64,000 nucleotides of DNA from Kitasatospora sp. GAS204B (GCF_029892155.1 NZ_JARZAG010000008.1:62001-126000); one strand, 5' to 3'; shown: positions 45,795-53,756, counted from the stretch's first letter. The notes: generated by a model from the sequence alone, not told the origin. Program-made: numbers and translations.

Positions 45795-46719
45795 CGGTGC
45801 TCACAATCTCGTCAGACCTCACGCACCCACGGTCCGTATCGACCCTGGTTGCACTCTCAGACAGGCGGCCGCACCCCGTTCCGCCGCTGACACCCGCAAG
45901 AGTGAAGCGCAGAACACATCGGAGAACAAGATCAACTCACTTGGTGGACTTGTCGGATCCTCCAGGCACAACTCCCGCCACAACAGGTTTCCGCAGGTCA
46001 CAGATGCATCACCGACGGACGGTCGAAAACTTCGCGAGCGCGAATGTGACGGATATCTCACCTCGCGCGGCGATGTGTTCATGATTGAAACAGTCGACCC
46101 ACCGAAGGATCTGCGGAGCCATCTCGATATCTCCTCGACGCCTCCCCGGCGCCTCCTTGATGCCACCTTGACGAGGCGCGGAATCTCGGCACCCCGGAAG
46201 ACGGGCCCGGCCACCCCGAGCCGAATGAGAGCAGGCCAGCGGCACTGCCGGCCGGCGCCACGACATCCGGCAAGCCCACTCGGGCGCTCACCCGAATGCA
46301 CTGCGGGAATAACCGAAGAAAATCCTCGCAAAACCCTTGGAAATGACCCGGATAACACCGGCGGCCATATCGGAGAGCGGCGCCCTTGAAAGGACGTGTC
46401 GACCACTCCCGGATTTTCCGATTGGTCCCTGGGTGGCACTTGGAAGCCGACGGTCGATGGCCCACCCCGCAGCGCGAGCCCCGCCACGCAAGGGAGGAGA
46501 GCGCTTTCCCGCGCTCGCTCCCGGCTTCATGTGCACGTCACCTTGCCGAGAAGAAGTTCGCACCGGGATGATCGCCGAGCAAGGCGGAGCGACGATTCGT
46601 CGTTCACGATGGATCGCGCTACGAGCCGTCAACTGCCCACCCGGGGCTGAAGACCCGGCCCGGGATACCGGGCCCGGGCGGGAGCCGGGGGCTCGACCGG
46701 GCGAGCCCCCGGCGAGCCC
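45795..46719. other. Gene-poor 925-bp intergenic stretch with lower GC
   Basis: Between divergently placed cvnA (read leftward from 45794) and the end of the PNGase-like gene I find no ORF with credible coding pattern or ribosome site. The region is visibly richer in A and T (for example 46300-46400) and must hold the conservon promoter. It also contains a GGAGAGCGCTTTCC palindrome (46496-46509), a GGCCCGG/CCGGGCC hairpin near 46651 and the terminator at 46684-46713. A small RNA is possible but not shown. Confidence 0.5.
46684..46713 (-). terminator. Terminator of the PNGase A-like gene
   Basis: GCCGGGGGCTCG (46684-46695) pairs perfectly with 46702-46713 around a 6-base loop, 7 bp beyond the stop of the leftward gene. 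Confidence 0.83.
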
Positions 46720-48543
46720 TCAGCGGCAGGTGCGCAGCCGGTCCAGGGTGACGTAGCCGTGGTCGGCCGCCACCTCGTGGTCGTAGCAGCCGCCATCGGC
46801 GGTGTGACCCACGTAGTGCTCAGTGCCGCTGCCGTCGGCCTGCACCGTGGTGCCGGATTGCCGCTGCAACACGCCCGCGGCGGTCAGCCGGTCGTCGCTG
46901 CTCGACTGCTCGTGCCAGCTCCCCTCGCCGCGCCAGTTCCCCTCACCGCGCCGGGTCTGGTCCACCAGCTGCCGGGCCACCGTCACCTGACCGCTCACCA
47001 GGTAGCTGTCGGCATCGGCGCCCGGCGTGTAGCTGCTGGTAGCGTCGAGCGGATACGACCAGCTGCTGCGCCGCTGCTCGGACCCGCCGTGGCCACCGTC
47101 GGTGCTGGTCACCGTCCAGCCGCTGTCACGCTGCACGGTGACCTGGTTCTGACCCTGGTTGGAGAGGGTGTCGCTGTTGCGGTAGTCGGTGTGCTGATCC
47201 ACCCGGGTGGTGATCCGGCCGCTCGAGGTGTCCACGTACCCGGCCAGCGTCCAGTCCCGTCCGGCGTTCACGGTGATCAGCTCGCTGCCGTCGGCCTGGG
47301 CCGTCTCGGTGGTGGCCGCCTGCGGCGCGGCGGTGATGGTGTCGGTGGTGACGGCGCCGCCGGTCTGCGCGCGCAGCGGGTCGGTGGTCAGGAAGAGGCT
47401 GCCGTCCAGCGTCCAGCCGTCACTGATCCCGGCCGGGGGCGCGAGCGTGACGGTGTGCGGCTTGCCGTCGGTCAGGGTTCCGGCGAACGGTGTGAGGTCG
47501 ACGTCGTACGGCTGGGTGCGGAAGGAGTCGATGCTCGGGATCGGCCGCCACATCAGCGGACTGATCCCACCGGTATAGATGACCGGGAACGGCTGCACCA
47601 CCCCGGCGAGCCGCCCGTCGACCAGCACCTGCACCTCGCGGTAAGTGCCGCCGCCGCAGAGCCCGTAGCCGGGGTGGGCGGCCGCGTAGTCGTCGGGCAC
47701 GTTGGAGTACCAGAACTCCTCGCAGCCGCCGCCCCGGGCGTAGAGCTGGAGGTGGGCGCCGGTGAGGTTGCGCGGGAAGGTCAGCGTCGAGGTCGCGGTC
47801 TGACCCTTCGTCAGCGTCCACCAGCCGGGCGCGGTGGTCGACTGCGAGACCGGGAGCACCTGGTCCGCGGTGGCGGCGGGCGGGTTGTGCCGGTCCGCCT
47901 GGTAGTAGGTGACCGTCATCGTCATGTGGTAGATGCCGGTGTAGGTGGAGTTGACCACGTTGCCCAGGTCGACGACCACCGGTTGCGGGGTGCGCAGCAG
48001 CGGGATGAAGCTGCTCAGGTCCTGGTCGACGTGCCAGCTGATACCGGCCGCGTCGGGTTCGGGCGTGCTGGTGCGGAACACCTCGGCCCCGCCGATCCAG
48101 ACACCGGCCAGCCGGTCGTACTGCCGACCCGCGACGCTGCCGGACCAGTCCAGCACCACCTTGCTCCACGGCCCCGGGCAGGCGGCCGGTGGCGTCAGGG
48201 TGCCGGTGAAGGGCTGGCCGTAGCTGTTGGCGAAGTCGTGCTGCATCGCGGTGACGGTGCAGTGCGCGGTGTCCGGGCGGCTGATCGGGGGCAGCGCGGT
48301 GACGGGGTCGCCGTAGTTCGTCTCGACCCGCGCGGCATCGGCTGCGCGGGGGGCCGCGGGAGCGGCAGGGGCGGCGGGAGCAGCAGCGGGAGCGACCGCG
48401 CCGGGCGGGCCTGCGGTGGCTGCGGTGGCGGCCGTCGGGAGGCAGAGCGCGGCGGCCACGGCGAGGACCAGAGTGGGGACGGCGCGGGCGAGCGAGCGCC
48501 GGCGGGAGGGGGAAGCGACGGTGGGTATCGGCACGGTTGGCAT
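46720..48543 (-). CDS. Secreted peptide-N4-(N-acetylglucosaminyl)asparagine amidase A-like protein
   Basis: A 607-residue exported protein. A signal peptide (RRRSLARAVPTLVLAVAAAL, cut after an Ala-rich segment) and a short Ala/Pro linker precede a PNGase A-type catalytic region. Recognisable blocks are VVLDWSGSVAGRQYDRLAGV, IGGAEVFRTSTPEPDAAG, GGCEEFWYSNVPDDYA and VVQPFPVIYTGGISPLMWRP. PNGase A, first known from almonds, cleaves N-glycans from glycopeptides including core-fucosylated ones. In a soil actinomycete it would deglycosylate plant or fungal glycoproteins outside the cell. It stands alone between terminators. Activity is inferred from sequence blocks only. Confidence 0.83.
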   Translation of the reverse strand: MPTVPIPTVASPSRRRSLARAVPTLVLAVAAALCLPTAATAATAGPPGAVAPAAAPAAPAAPAAPRAADAARVETNYGDPVTALPPISRPDTAHCTVTAMQHDFANSYGQPFTGTLTPPAACPGPWSKVVLDWSGSVAGRQYDRLAGVWIGGAEVFRTSTPEPDAAGISWHVDQDLSSFIPLLRTPQPVVVDLGNVVNSTYTGIYHMTMTVTYYQADRHNPPAATADQVLPVSQSTTAPGWWTLTKGQTATSTLTFPRNLTGAHLQLYARGGGCEEFWYSNVPDDYAAAHPGYGLCGGGTYREVQVLVDGRLAGVVQPFPVIYTGGISPLMWRPIPSIDSFRTQPYDVDLTPFAGTLTDGKPHTVTLAPPAGISDGWTLDGSLFLTTDPLRAQTGGAVTTDTITAAPQAATTETAQADGSELITVNAGRDWTLAGYVDTSSGRITTRVDQHTDYRNSDTLSNQGQNQVTVQRDSGWTVTSTDGGHGGSEQRRSSWSYPLDATSSYTPGADADSYLVSGQVTVARQLVDQTRRGEGNWRGEGSWHEQSSSDDRLTAAGVLQRQSGTTVQADGSGTEHYVGHTADGGCYDHEVAADHGYVTLDRLRTCR

Positions 48544-48614
48544 GTACTCACGGGCCGACGATCACTGTCAAGGGTGCCGACCGGCCTTGACGGGCAAGGC
48601 GGTTGAGGTCCGCC

Positions 48615-48652
48615 GCCGGTGCTCCCGTCCGCGAGGACACGGGAGCACCGGC
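48615..48652 (-). terminator. Terminator of the 82-residue gene
   Basis: GCCGGTGCTCCCGT (48615-48628) pairs exactly with 48639-48652, loop of 10, beginning 28 bp beyond the stop of the leftward small gene. Confidence 0.8.
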
Positions 48653-48680
48653 CGCCCGGTGGGCAGCACCGCGAGCGGGC

Positions 48681-48929
48681 TCAGTGCTGCTGGTGATGGG
48701 GATCGTGGTGCAGCTGCGCGGCCATGCCACGGCACCAGCGGGCGAGCTCGTCGCGGTCCCAGCTCTGCCCCGCGCAGAGCGCACCGACCTGCGCGTCGGT
48801 CAGCCGGTTCGGGCCGGCCATGGCCAGCAGGTGGCCCATCTCGTCCAGCAGCACCGCGAGGCGCTGGGCATCGGTGTGATCAACGGTGGCGCCGGCCTCG
48901 GTGTGGCCGAGCGTGACGGATCCAGGCAT
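48681..48929 (-). CDS. Small hypothetical protein, His-rich C-terminus
   Basis: An 82-residue protein with an AAGGAG ribosome site before the ATG. The body is helical (DAQRLAVLLDEMGHLLAMAG, LTDAQVGALCAGQSWDRDEL), and the C-terminus HHDPHHQQH could bind metal. No family is recognised. It is monocistronic, with a terminator just downstream and a tandem repeat upstream. Confidence 0.62.
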   Translation of the reverse strand: MPGSVTLGHTEAGATVDHTDAQRLAVLLDEMGHLLAMAGPNRLTDAQVGALCAGQSWDRDELARWCRGMAAQLHHDPHHQQH

Positions 48930-48997
48930 CACGGACTCCTTCGCTAGCGGGCCCCTCACCCACGGTACGGCGGGCCGTCGCGCACCGCCCACCAGTC

Positions 48998-49076
48998 GTG
49001 ACAGGCCCGCGACGGCTTCCGTGACAGGCCCGTGAGGGCTTCCGCGACAGGCCCGCGACGGCTTCCGCGACAGGCT
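48998..49076. repeat. 23-bp tandem repeat, about 3.5 copies
   Basis: Units starting GTGACAGGCCCGCGACGGCT (or GCGACAGG) begin at 48998, 49021, 49044 and 49067, exactly 23 bp apart, the last one decaying. A further fragment (GGCAGGCCCGCG) follows near 49091. It lies upstream of the 82-residue gene and downstream of the EamA gene. Confidence 0.85.
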
Positions 49077-49121
49077 CAACGCCGTTCGTGGCAGGCCCGC
49101 GCGGACGGTCAGCGCGGACGG

Positions 49122-50099
49122 TCAGCGGCGACGCTCCGTGCTCACCACCACGCAGACCGCCAGCACCACGATCGCGCCGCCCAGCAGCTCGGAGAGCGTC
49201 AGGCGCTCCGCCAGCACCAGCCAGCCGAGGAAGACCGCGACGACCGGGTTCACGTAGGCATAGGTGGCGACCAGGCCGAGCGGTGCGGACTGCAGCAGCC
49301 AGGCGTAGGCCGTGAATCCCACCAGGGAGCCGACCACGATGAGGTAGACCAGCGCGACCCAGGACCGGGTCGAGACGGCGCCGAGGTGCAGGTGGAGTTC
49401 CTCGCCGCGGGCCACCGCGACCAGCAGGCAGCCCAGTCCGCCGATCAGCATCTCGTAGGCACTCGCCACCAGGGGGTTGGCCGGCATCGGCAGGCGGCCC
49501 GAGATGAAGGAGCCGACCGCCCAGGAGATCGCGCCGAGCATGATCAGCACCAACCCGCCGAGCGAGACGTCCCCGCTCAGCCCCGGGGCCGACAGCACCG
49601 CGAGGCCGCCCAGGCCCAGCAGCACGCCGACCAGCGCGGCGCCGCCGGGCCGGTCGCCGGTCGCCGTCCGCAACACCACCACCCAGAGCGGCACCACGGC
49701 GACCAGTAGTGCCGCGAGACCGGAGGGCACCCGGCCCTCGGCCAGCACCAGCAGGCCGTTGCCGCCGACCAGCAGCAGCACGCCGACCAGGGCCGTCGAA
49801 CCGAGCTGACGCCGGGTCACCCGCAGGGCGGCGGGGCCCAGCCGCCAGGCCAGCACGCCCAGCAGCAGCGCCCCGGCGAACAGGAAGCGGGCCGCCGCCC
49901 CGAGCAGCGCCGGCATGGTCTCCACCATGATCCGGATGCCGAGGTAGGTGGAGCCCCAGACCACGTAGACCACGGCGAGCGCGGCCCAGACGGTCCCCGA
50001 TATTCGCGCGCCGCCGTCCAGGGCGGCAGGGCCGGCCGGCGGCGCAGCCCGCCCCGAGTCCGCCGGACCGGCGGACCGCCCGGTTCCGATCGACGTCAT
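49122..50099 (-). CDS. EamA/DMT-family transporter
   Basis: A 325-residue membrane protein with ten predicted TM helices and two EamA repeats (VYVVWGSTYLGIRIMVE in the first, ISWAVGSFISGRLPMP and YAYVNPVVAVFLGWLVLAE in the second). Drug/metabolite transporters of this type export amino acids, nucleosides or other small metabolites. The ATG at 50099 is preceded by GAGGAGACAGG. An N-terminal Ala/Gly/Pro segment (residues 8-35) is cytosolic. Substrate unknown. It is divergent from a gamma-glutamylcyclotransferase-like gene. Confidence 0.9.
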   Translation of the reverse strand: MTSIGTGRSAGPADSGRAAPPAGPAALDGGARISGTVWAALAVVYVVWGSTYLGIRIMVETMPALLGAAARFLFAGALLLGVLAWRLGPAALRVTRRQLGSTALVGVLLLVGGNGLLVLAEGRVPSGLAALLVAVVPLWVVVLRTATGDRPGGAALVGVLLGLGGLAVLSAPGLSGDVSLGGLVLIMLGAISWAVGSFISGRLPMPANPLVASAYEMLIGGLGCLLVAVARGEELHLHLGAVSTRSWVALVYLIVVGSLVGFTAYAWLLQSAPLGLVATYAYVNPVVAVFLGWLVLAERLTLSELLGGAIVVLAVCVVVSTERRR

Positions 50100-50200
50100 G
50101 CCTGTCTCCTCGCCTCGCTCCGTGACCCGGCCAGGGGCCATCAGAGCGCATCGGGGAGCGGGTCCGCCAGCGGCGCCGTCGGCGCCTGGCCTTGGCGGCT

Positions 50201-50260
50201 GGAAAGCGCTCTCCGCGACAGACCGGGACATCGCTCTCCTTTCCCAGGAAAACGCTCTCC
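50201..50260. promoter_or_regulatory. Two GGAAA(G/A)CGCTCTCC palindromes in a divergent promoter region
   Basis: GGAAAGCGCTCTCC (50201-50214) and GGAAAACGCTCTCC (50247-50260) lie 46 bp apart between the EamA gene and the gamma-glutamylcyclotransferase-like gene. They resemble LacI-family operators (cre-like, central CG). Closely related 14-mers occur elsewhere at 8469, 9087, 18586, 20521, 36516, 39092, 39187, 46496 and 52069, mostly inside genes, so this pair is the best regulatory candidate. Confidence 0.5.
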
Positions 50261-50380
50261 GTTCTGGGCAGGCGAGCACGCTGTCGCCGTCCGGGCCGGC
50301 GCTGGAAGAATCCCGGTGGATGCCACACCCAGGCTGCCCGCACGCGGGTCGCCCGCACCCCGCCGAGGAGGACCAACGCC

Positions 50381-50806
50381 GTGACCGACCCCGTGCTGCC
50401 GCTGTTCGTCTACGGCACGCTGCGCCTCGGGCAGCGCTACCACGCCCGCTACCTCGGTGGCCGCTGCGAGCGGATCGAGCGCGCCGTGCTGGCCGGCGCC
50501 ACGCTGCACGAGGGGCCCGGCTACCCGTACGCGGTGGCCGACCCCGATCCCGGGCGACTGGTGCACGGAGAGCTGATCACCGTGCAACCGGCCCAGTTCG
50601 GCCAAGTGCTGGCCACGCTCGACGAGTTGGAGGAGTGCCACCCGGACGGCACCGGGCTCTACGTGCGGCTGCGACTGCCCGTCACCCTCGACGCGAGCGG
50701 GGAGCGGGTGCCGGCCTGGGTCTACCTGGCCGGCCCGAAGCCGGCTGCCCGGCTGCGCGAGCGACCCGCGCCGATCCCCTCCGGCGACTGGGCGGACCGG
50801 GGCTGA
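50381..50806 (+). CDS. Gamma-glutamylcyclotransferase-like (AIG2/GGCT fold) protein
   Basis: A 141-residue protein with the family substrate-binding loop FVYGTLRLGQ (YGxL) near residue 10 and a candidate catalytic Glu in LDELEECHPD. The size and order of motifs match gamma-glutamylcyclotransferase/AIG2-like proteins, which form 5-oxoproline from gamma-glutamyl amines or peptides. The GTG start follows GAGGAGG. In actinobacteria lacking glutathione the natural substrate is uncertain. Confidence 0.85.
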   Translation: MTDPVLPLFVYGTLRLGQRYHARYLGGRCERIERAVLAGATLHEGPGYPYAVADPDPGRLVHGELITVQPAQFGQVLATLDELEECHPDGTGLYVRLRLPVTLDASGERVPAWVYLAGPKPAARLRERPAPIPSGDWADRG

Positions 50807-50949
50807 CCAGCCCTGACCCATCGGTGCTGACCCACCTTCAGACCTGACGCCGGAACCCCACCGTCTATGCTCGGCTTCCGCGCTCGCATGCGCTGAGCTG
50901 GCGCGCGCTGGAAGGGCCCCGGGGGGCCAGGCACAGGGGGGAGAGCCGG

Positions 50950-51291
50950 ATGGGTGTGGTTCCAGGTCAGGGTGGGGGCGGGCCGGGCGGATACCAGGTC
51001 CACCCGCAGGCGATGGACGCGGTGGCCGGGCAACTGTCCCAGGTCGCCGCCGACCTCCAACAGGCAGAGAGCAGCTACAACGCGCCGGTCTGCTACGCGG
51101 CCTCCGCCTTCGGGGAGTTCGGCATGGACCAGGCCTGGGAGAGGTTCGACACCGACTGGGGTGCGGAGATCCGGGTCACCCAGCGCGCGGTGGCGGAGCT
51201 GAACCAGAACCTCACCTCGACCACCGCCAACTACCGCGCCGCCGAAGCCACCGTGGCCGGCTCGCTGACCGCCATCGGGGCGAGCCGATGA
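50950..51291 (+). CDS. WXG100-like protein, first gene of a type VII-type effector cassette
   Basis: A 113-residue helical protein. After a Gly-rich start come two predicted helices (VHPQAMDAVAGQLSQVAADL and TQRAVAELNQNLTSTTANYR) joined by a loop with WERFDTDWG. Its size and Trp-containing turn are those of the ESAT-6/WXG100 group, although the Trp-x-Gly is degenerate (DWG). Such proteins pair with larger LXG/WXG substrates for type VII secretion. GGGGGGAGAG precedes the ATG, and its stop overlaps the next gene by 4 bp. A possible promoter (CTGACG, 16 bp, TATGCT) lies at 50844-50871. Confidence 0.75.
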   Translation: MGVVPGQGGGGPGGYQVHPQAMDAVAGQLSQVAADLQQAESSYNAPVCYAASAFGEFGMDQAWERFDTDWGAEIRVTQRAVAELNQNLTSTTANYRAAEATVAGSLTAIGASR

Positions 51292-52844
51292 GCAAGGTGA
51301 GCGACCTCCAGCACGCGCAGAACGCGATCCAGCACCTGGATCCGATGTATGTCGGGGTGTCCCTGATCGGCGCGATCCAGCAGGCGCTCGCCGTCGGCGC
51401 GCCGGTCGGCGACCCCGCCACGATCCGCGAGCGGGCCAAGGCCTACGCCGACACCGCGATCGTCTACGTCCGGGCCGGCTCCGACCTGACCTCGGTGGCC
51501 TCGGCCCAACTCCCCAGCGCCTGGCAGGGCGCGGTGGCCGAGAACGCCACCGTCGCGGTGCAGGCGGTGGCCGACGAGACCACGCTCTCCCAGCAGACGC
51601 TCTCCCAGGCCGCCCAGTTGCTCTCCACCTGGGCGGACGACCTCTCCTGGGCCCAGCAGACCGACGCGCAGGGCTGCGCCTCGCTGCAGAACGCGCAGAA
51701 CGCCGTTCAGCAGGGCGGCGACGACGCGGTGCTCCAGGCCCGGTCGACCGCGCTGGACGGGGTCAACGCCCGGCTGGCCGCCGCCCAGCGCGCCGAGGAC
51801 TGCGGCACCAACACCGCGAGCCGGCTCGGCCAGTTGGCCGCGGCGGCCCGCGCCGAGCACGCGGGCCAGGGCTCGCTCGACCCGCTCAGCGCGGTGGTGC
51901 TGGCCGACGCCAAGAACCCGGGCGGCAGCGAGGACGCCGGTGCGATCCTGACGGACAGTCAGCTCGACCGGGCCACCCAGATCTTCGGCACCATGAACGG
52001 CGCCGACCAGGCCGCGTTCAGCGCGCTGCTCTCCAACGCCAAGTCCCCCGAGGAGGCGGCGTATCTCTGGAAAGCGCTTGCCGCGGGCCACTCGGTGGCC
52101 GACATCCAGCAGTTCGACGCGGGGATCCACCCGCACGGGGACGACCCGGTCTGGCTCTCCTCCCACCTGATGCCGGCCACCGGGAACGCGGGAGCGATGA
52201 ACGAGGCACCGGGGAACGTCTACCTGACCTACCAAGGGCAGCAGAGCACCACCCTCGACGGGACGAACTGGCTCTACATCTACAGCCAGGGCAACGTGAA
52301 CGACTGCGTGGCCGCCTCCACCGTGATCGCCCAGGCCCGGATCGATCCGCTGACGATGTACCAGCTCACCACGGGCGGCACACCCGACCAGCCCGGCGCC
52401 GACTCGCCGGCGGCCTTCCAGCAACGGCTCCAGCAGATGTACCTGGGCCAGTACCGGCAGGGCCAGTCGGCCGACGGCGGGATCAACCCGAAGGTCGGCA
52501 TCGGCCAGACCGGCGAGACCCTGCTGGCCAACCAGGATCTCGGCGCCGCGACCGGCAGCAGCTACGAGTACGTCGGGATGCACAACGACGGCGACCGGCA
52601 GGCCTCGGTCCGCCGGATCGAGAACTCCGTCGACCAGGGTCTGCCGGTGCCGATCGACGTGAACGGCGCCAAGGGCGCGCACCAGATGATGATCATCGGG
52701 CGGGACAACAACATGCTGGAGATCTACAACCCCTGGGGCCGGACCGCCTGGGTGAGCGAGGACCAGTTCGTCCACGGGCAGCTCGGTTCGCTGACCGACG
52801 GCGACAACCTCAACAACGCCTACGCCCTGGAGCTGCCCAAATGA
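51288..52844 (+). CDS. WXG-domain protein with C-terminal papain/calpain-like cysteine protease domain
   Basis: A 518-residue protein. Residues 1-200 are helical, Gln/Ala-rich and contain W79-Q-G81. A linker region with ILTDSQLDRATQIFGTM follows. The C-terminal domain (about 310-518) has QGNVNDC with Gln334 exactly six residues before Cys340, as for the papain oxyanion-hole Gln and nucleophile, then AKGAHQMMIIG with His465 and LEIYNPWGRTAW with Asn481; NPWG and the 16-residue His-Asn distance match papain/calpain enzymes. No signal peptide is present, so secretion with the WXG100-like partner by a type VII system is inferred. Target unknown. A plain C39/C2-like housekeeping peptidase is the alternative. 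Confidence 0.78.
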   Translation: MSKVSDLQHAQNAIQHLDPMYVGVSLIGAIQQALAVGAPVGDPATIRERAKAYADTAIVYVRAGSDLTSVASAQLPSAWQGAVAENATVAVQAVADETTLSQQTLSQAAQLLSTWADDLSWAQQTDAQGCASLQNAQNAVQQGGDDAVLQARSTALDGVNARLAAAQRAEDCGTNTASRLGQLAAAARAEHAGQGSLDPLSAVVLADAKNPGGSEDAGAILTDSQLDRATQIFGTMNGADQAAFSALLSNAKSPEEAAYLWKALAAGHSVADIQQFDAGIHPHGDDPVWLSSHLMPATGNAGAMNEAPGNVYLTYQGQQSTTLDGTNWLYIYSQGNVNDCVAASTVIAQARIDPLTMYQLTTGGTPDQPGADSPAAFQQRLQQMYLGQYRQGQSADGGINPKVGIGQTGETLLANQDLGAATGSSYEYVGMHNDGDRQASVRRIENSVDQGLPVPIDVNGAKGAHQMMIIGRDNNMLEIYNPWGRTAWVSEDQFVHGQLGSLTDGDNLNNAYALELPK

Positions 52845-53224
52845 GGACGGTCCGCGACGACGCCGAACTGCTGGGCCTGGACGTGGCCACCGCGATCACC
52901 CGGGGGCTGCTGCTCGACGGCGGCCCGCGCCGAGCCCTCTTCACCGAGGCGGCGATCGCCGCCTGCCACGAGGCCGAGCAGGCGGGCCTGGGTCCCTATC
53001 CACTGAGCTTCCTGGCCCGTCACGTGCGCGCGGGCGGCTTCACCGCCGCGCTCGACCTGCCCGAACCGGCCCCCGGCGCGCGGGCGCAGGCCCTGGTGCG
53101 CGGGTGGATCCGGGCCGCCGCGGCAACCGGGCTCGACGTCAGCCGCGAGTTGCTCTTCGCGCGCTGGCTGGCCCAGGTGGCCGCGTTGATCGCGCTGCGG
53201 CGCCAGGCCGGGGCGAGCTCCTGA
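52841..53224 (+). CDS. Unknown 127-residue protein of the effector cassette
   Basis: A small, mostly helical, Ala/Leu/Arg-rich protein (DAELLGLDVATAITRGLLLD, LFTEAAIAACHEAEQAGLG, ELLFARWLAQVAALIALRRQ). No signal peptide or convincing TM helix; the C-terminal segment is amphipathic. It overlaps the protease gene by 4 bp (ATGA) and touches the next gene (TGATG). I do not recognise a family. Position suggests a chaperone, targeting factor or immunity protein for the protease. Confidence 0.65.
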   Translation: MRTVRDDAELLGLDVATAITRGLLLDGGPRRALFTEAAIAACHEAEQAGLGPYPLSFLARHVRAGGFTAALDLPEPAPGARAQALVRGWIRAAAATGLDVSRELLFARWLAQVAALIALRRQAGASS

Positions 53225-53742
53225 TGCGCCGCCCGACACGCAGACTGACTCGCCGTCAGATCGCTGTGGCCACCCTGGGAGCGGCGATCCTGGTCGGCTG
53301 CTCCTCCGCGGCCCAGCCACCGGGCGCGCTGCTCACGCTGCCGTCCGGCGACGCCGCCGACCGGGCGCCGGTGGGCGGCACCGCGACGAGCCCGCCCACC
53401 GCCCCGGGCGCCTTCCCGACGGACCAGGTCGAACTGCGGGTCGGGCAGCGGCTGCTGGTCGCCACCGTCCGTTCCGACCTGCCCGAGGCCTGGCTTCCCG
53501 GCACGGTCGCCGACTCCCATGTGGTGCGACAGGACCCGGAGAAGACGGTGCACGGCTGCTCCCCCGACGTGGCCGGCTGCGAGGCCGACGTCGACGAGGT
53601 CTACACCGCCGTCTCCGCCGGCAGCACCACGGTGAGCTGGACGTACGAAGTGCTCGGCTGCCAGAGCGCGAGGCCCGGGCCGCCGCCGCACCTGCTCTGC
53701 GTGAAGGCCACCAAGGCCGTCCACATCACCGTCACCGCCTGA
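53224..53742 (+). CDS. Lipoprotein of the effector cassette, possibly protease-inhibitor-like
   Basis: A 172-residue protein with a lipoprotein signal: TRRLTRRQIAVATLGAAIL then LVGC with Cys26; the twin Arg could also allow Tat export. After a disordered Ala/Pro/Thr stretch, residues 75-172 look like an Ig-like beta sandwich (VELRVGQRLLVATV, VYTAVSAGSTTVSWTYE, KAVHITVTA), with cysteine pairs in the loops (GCSPDVAGC, GCQSARPG and LLCVK). Strand order recalls chagasin-type (I42) cysteine protease inhibitors, but their loop motifs are not conserved. Being next to a cysteine protease gene makes an inhibitor or immunity role worth testing. Confidence 0.7.
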   Translation: MRRPTRRLTRRQIAVATLGAAILVGCSSAAQPPGALLTLPSGDAADRAPVGGTATSPPTAPGAFPTDQVELRVGQRLLVATVRSDLPEAWLPGTVADSHVVRQDPEKTVHGCSPDVAGCEADVDEVYTAVSAGSTTVSWTYEVLGCQSARPGPPPHLLCVKATKAVHITVTA

Positions 53743-53756
53743 TCAGGAGCGCCCCC

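Noticed and set aside
45819-46487. A 222-codon minus-strand ORF in the gene-poor gap
   Set aside because: No ribosome site, Arg/Ser-rich composition without domain-like pattern, and no recognisable motif.
48998-49076. CRISPR array
   Set aside because: The 23-bp units are directly abutting with no unique spacers, and no cas gene is present.
50950-53742. Full type VII secretion locus
   Set aside because: No EccB, EccC, EccD, EccE or mycosin gene is found in the window; only substrate-like genes are present.
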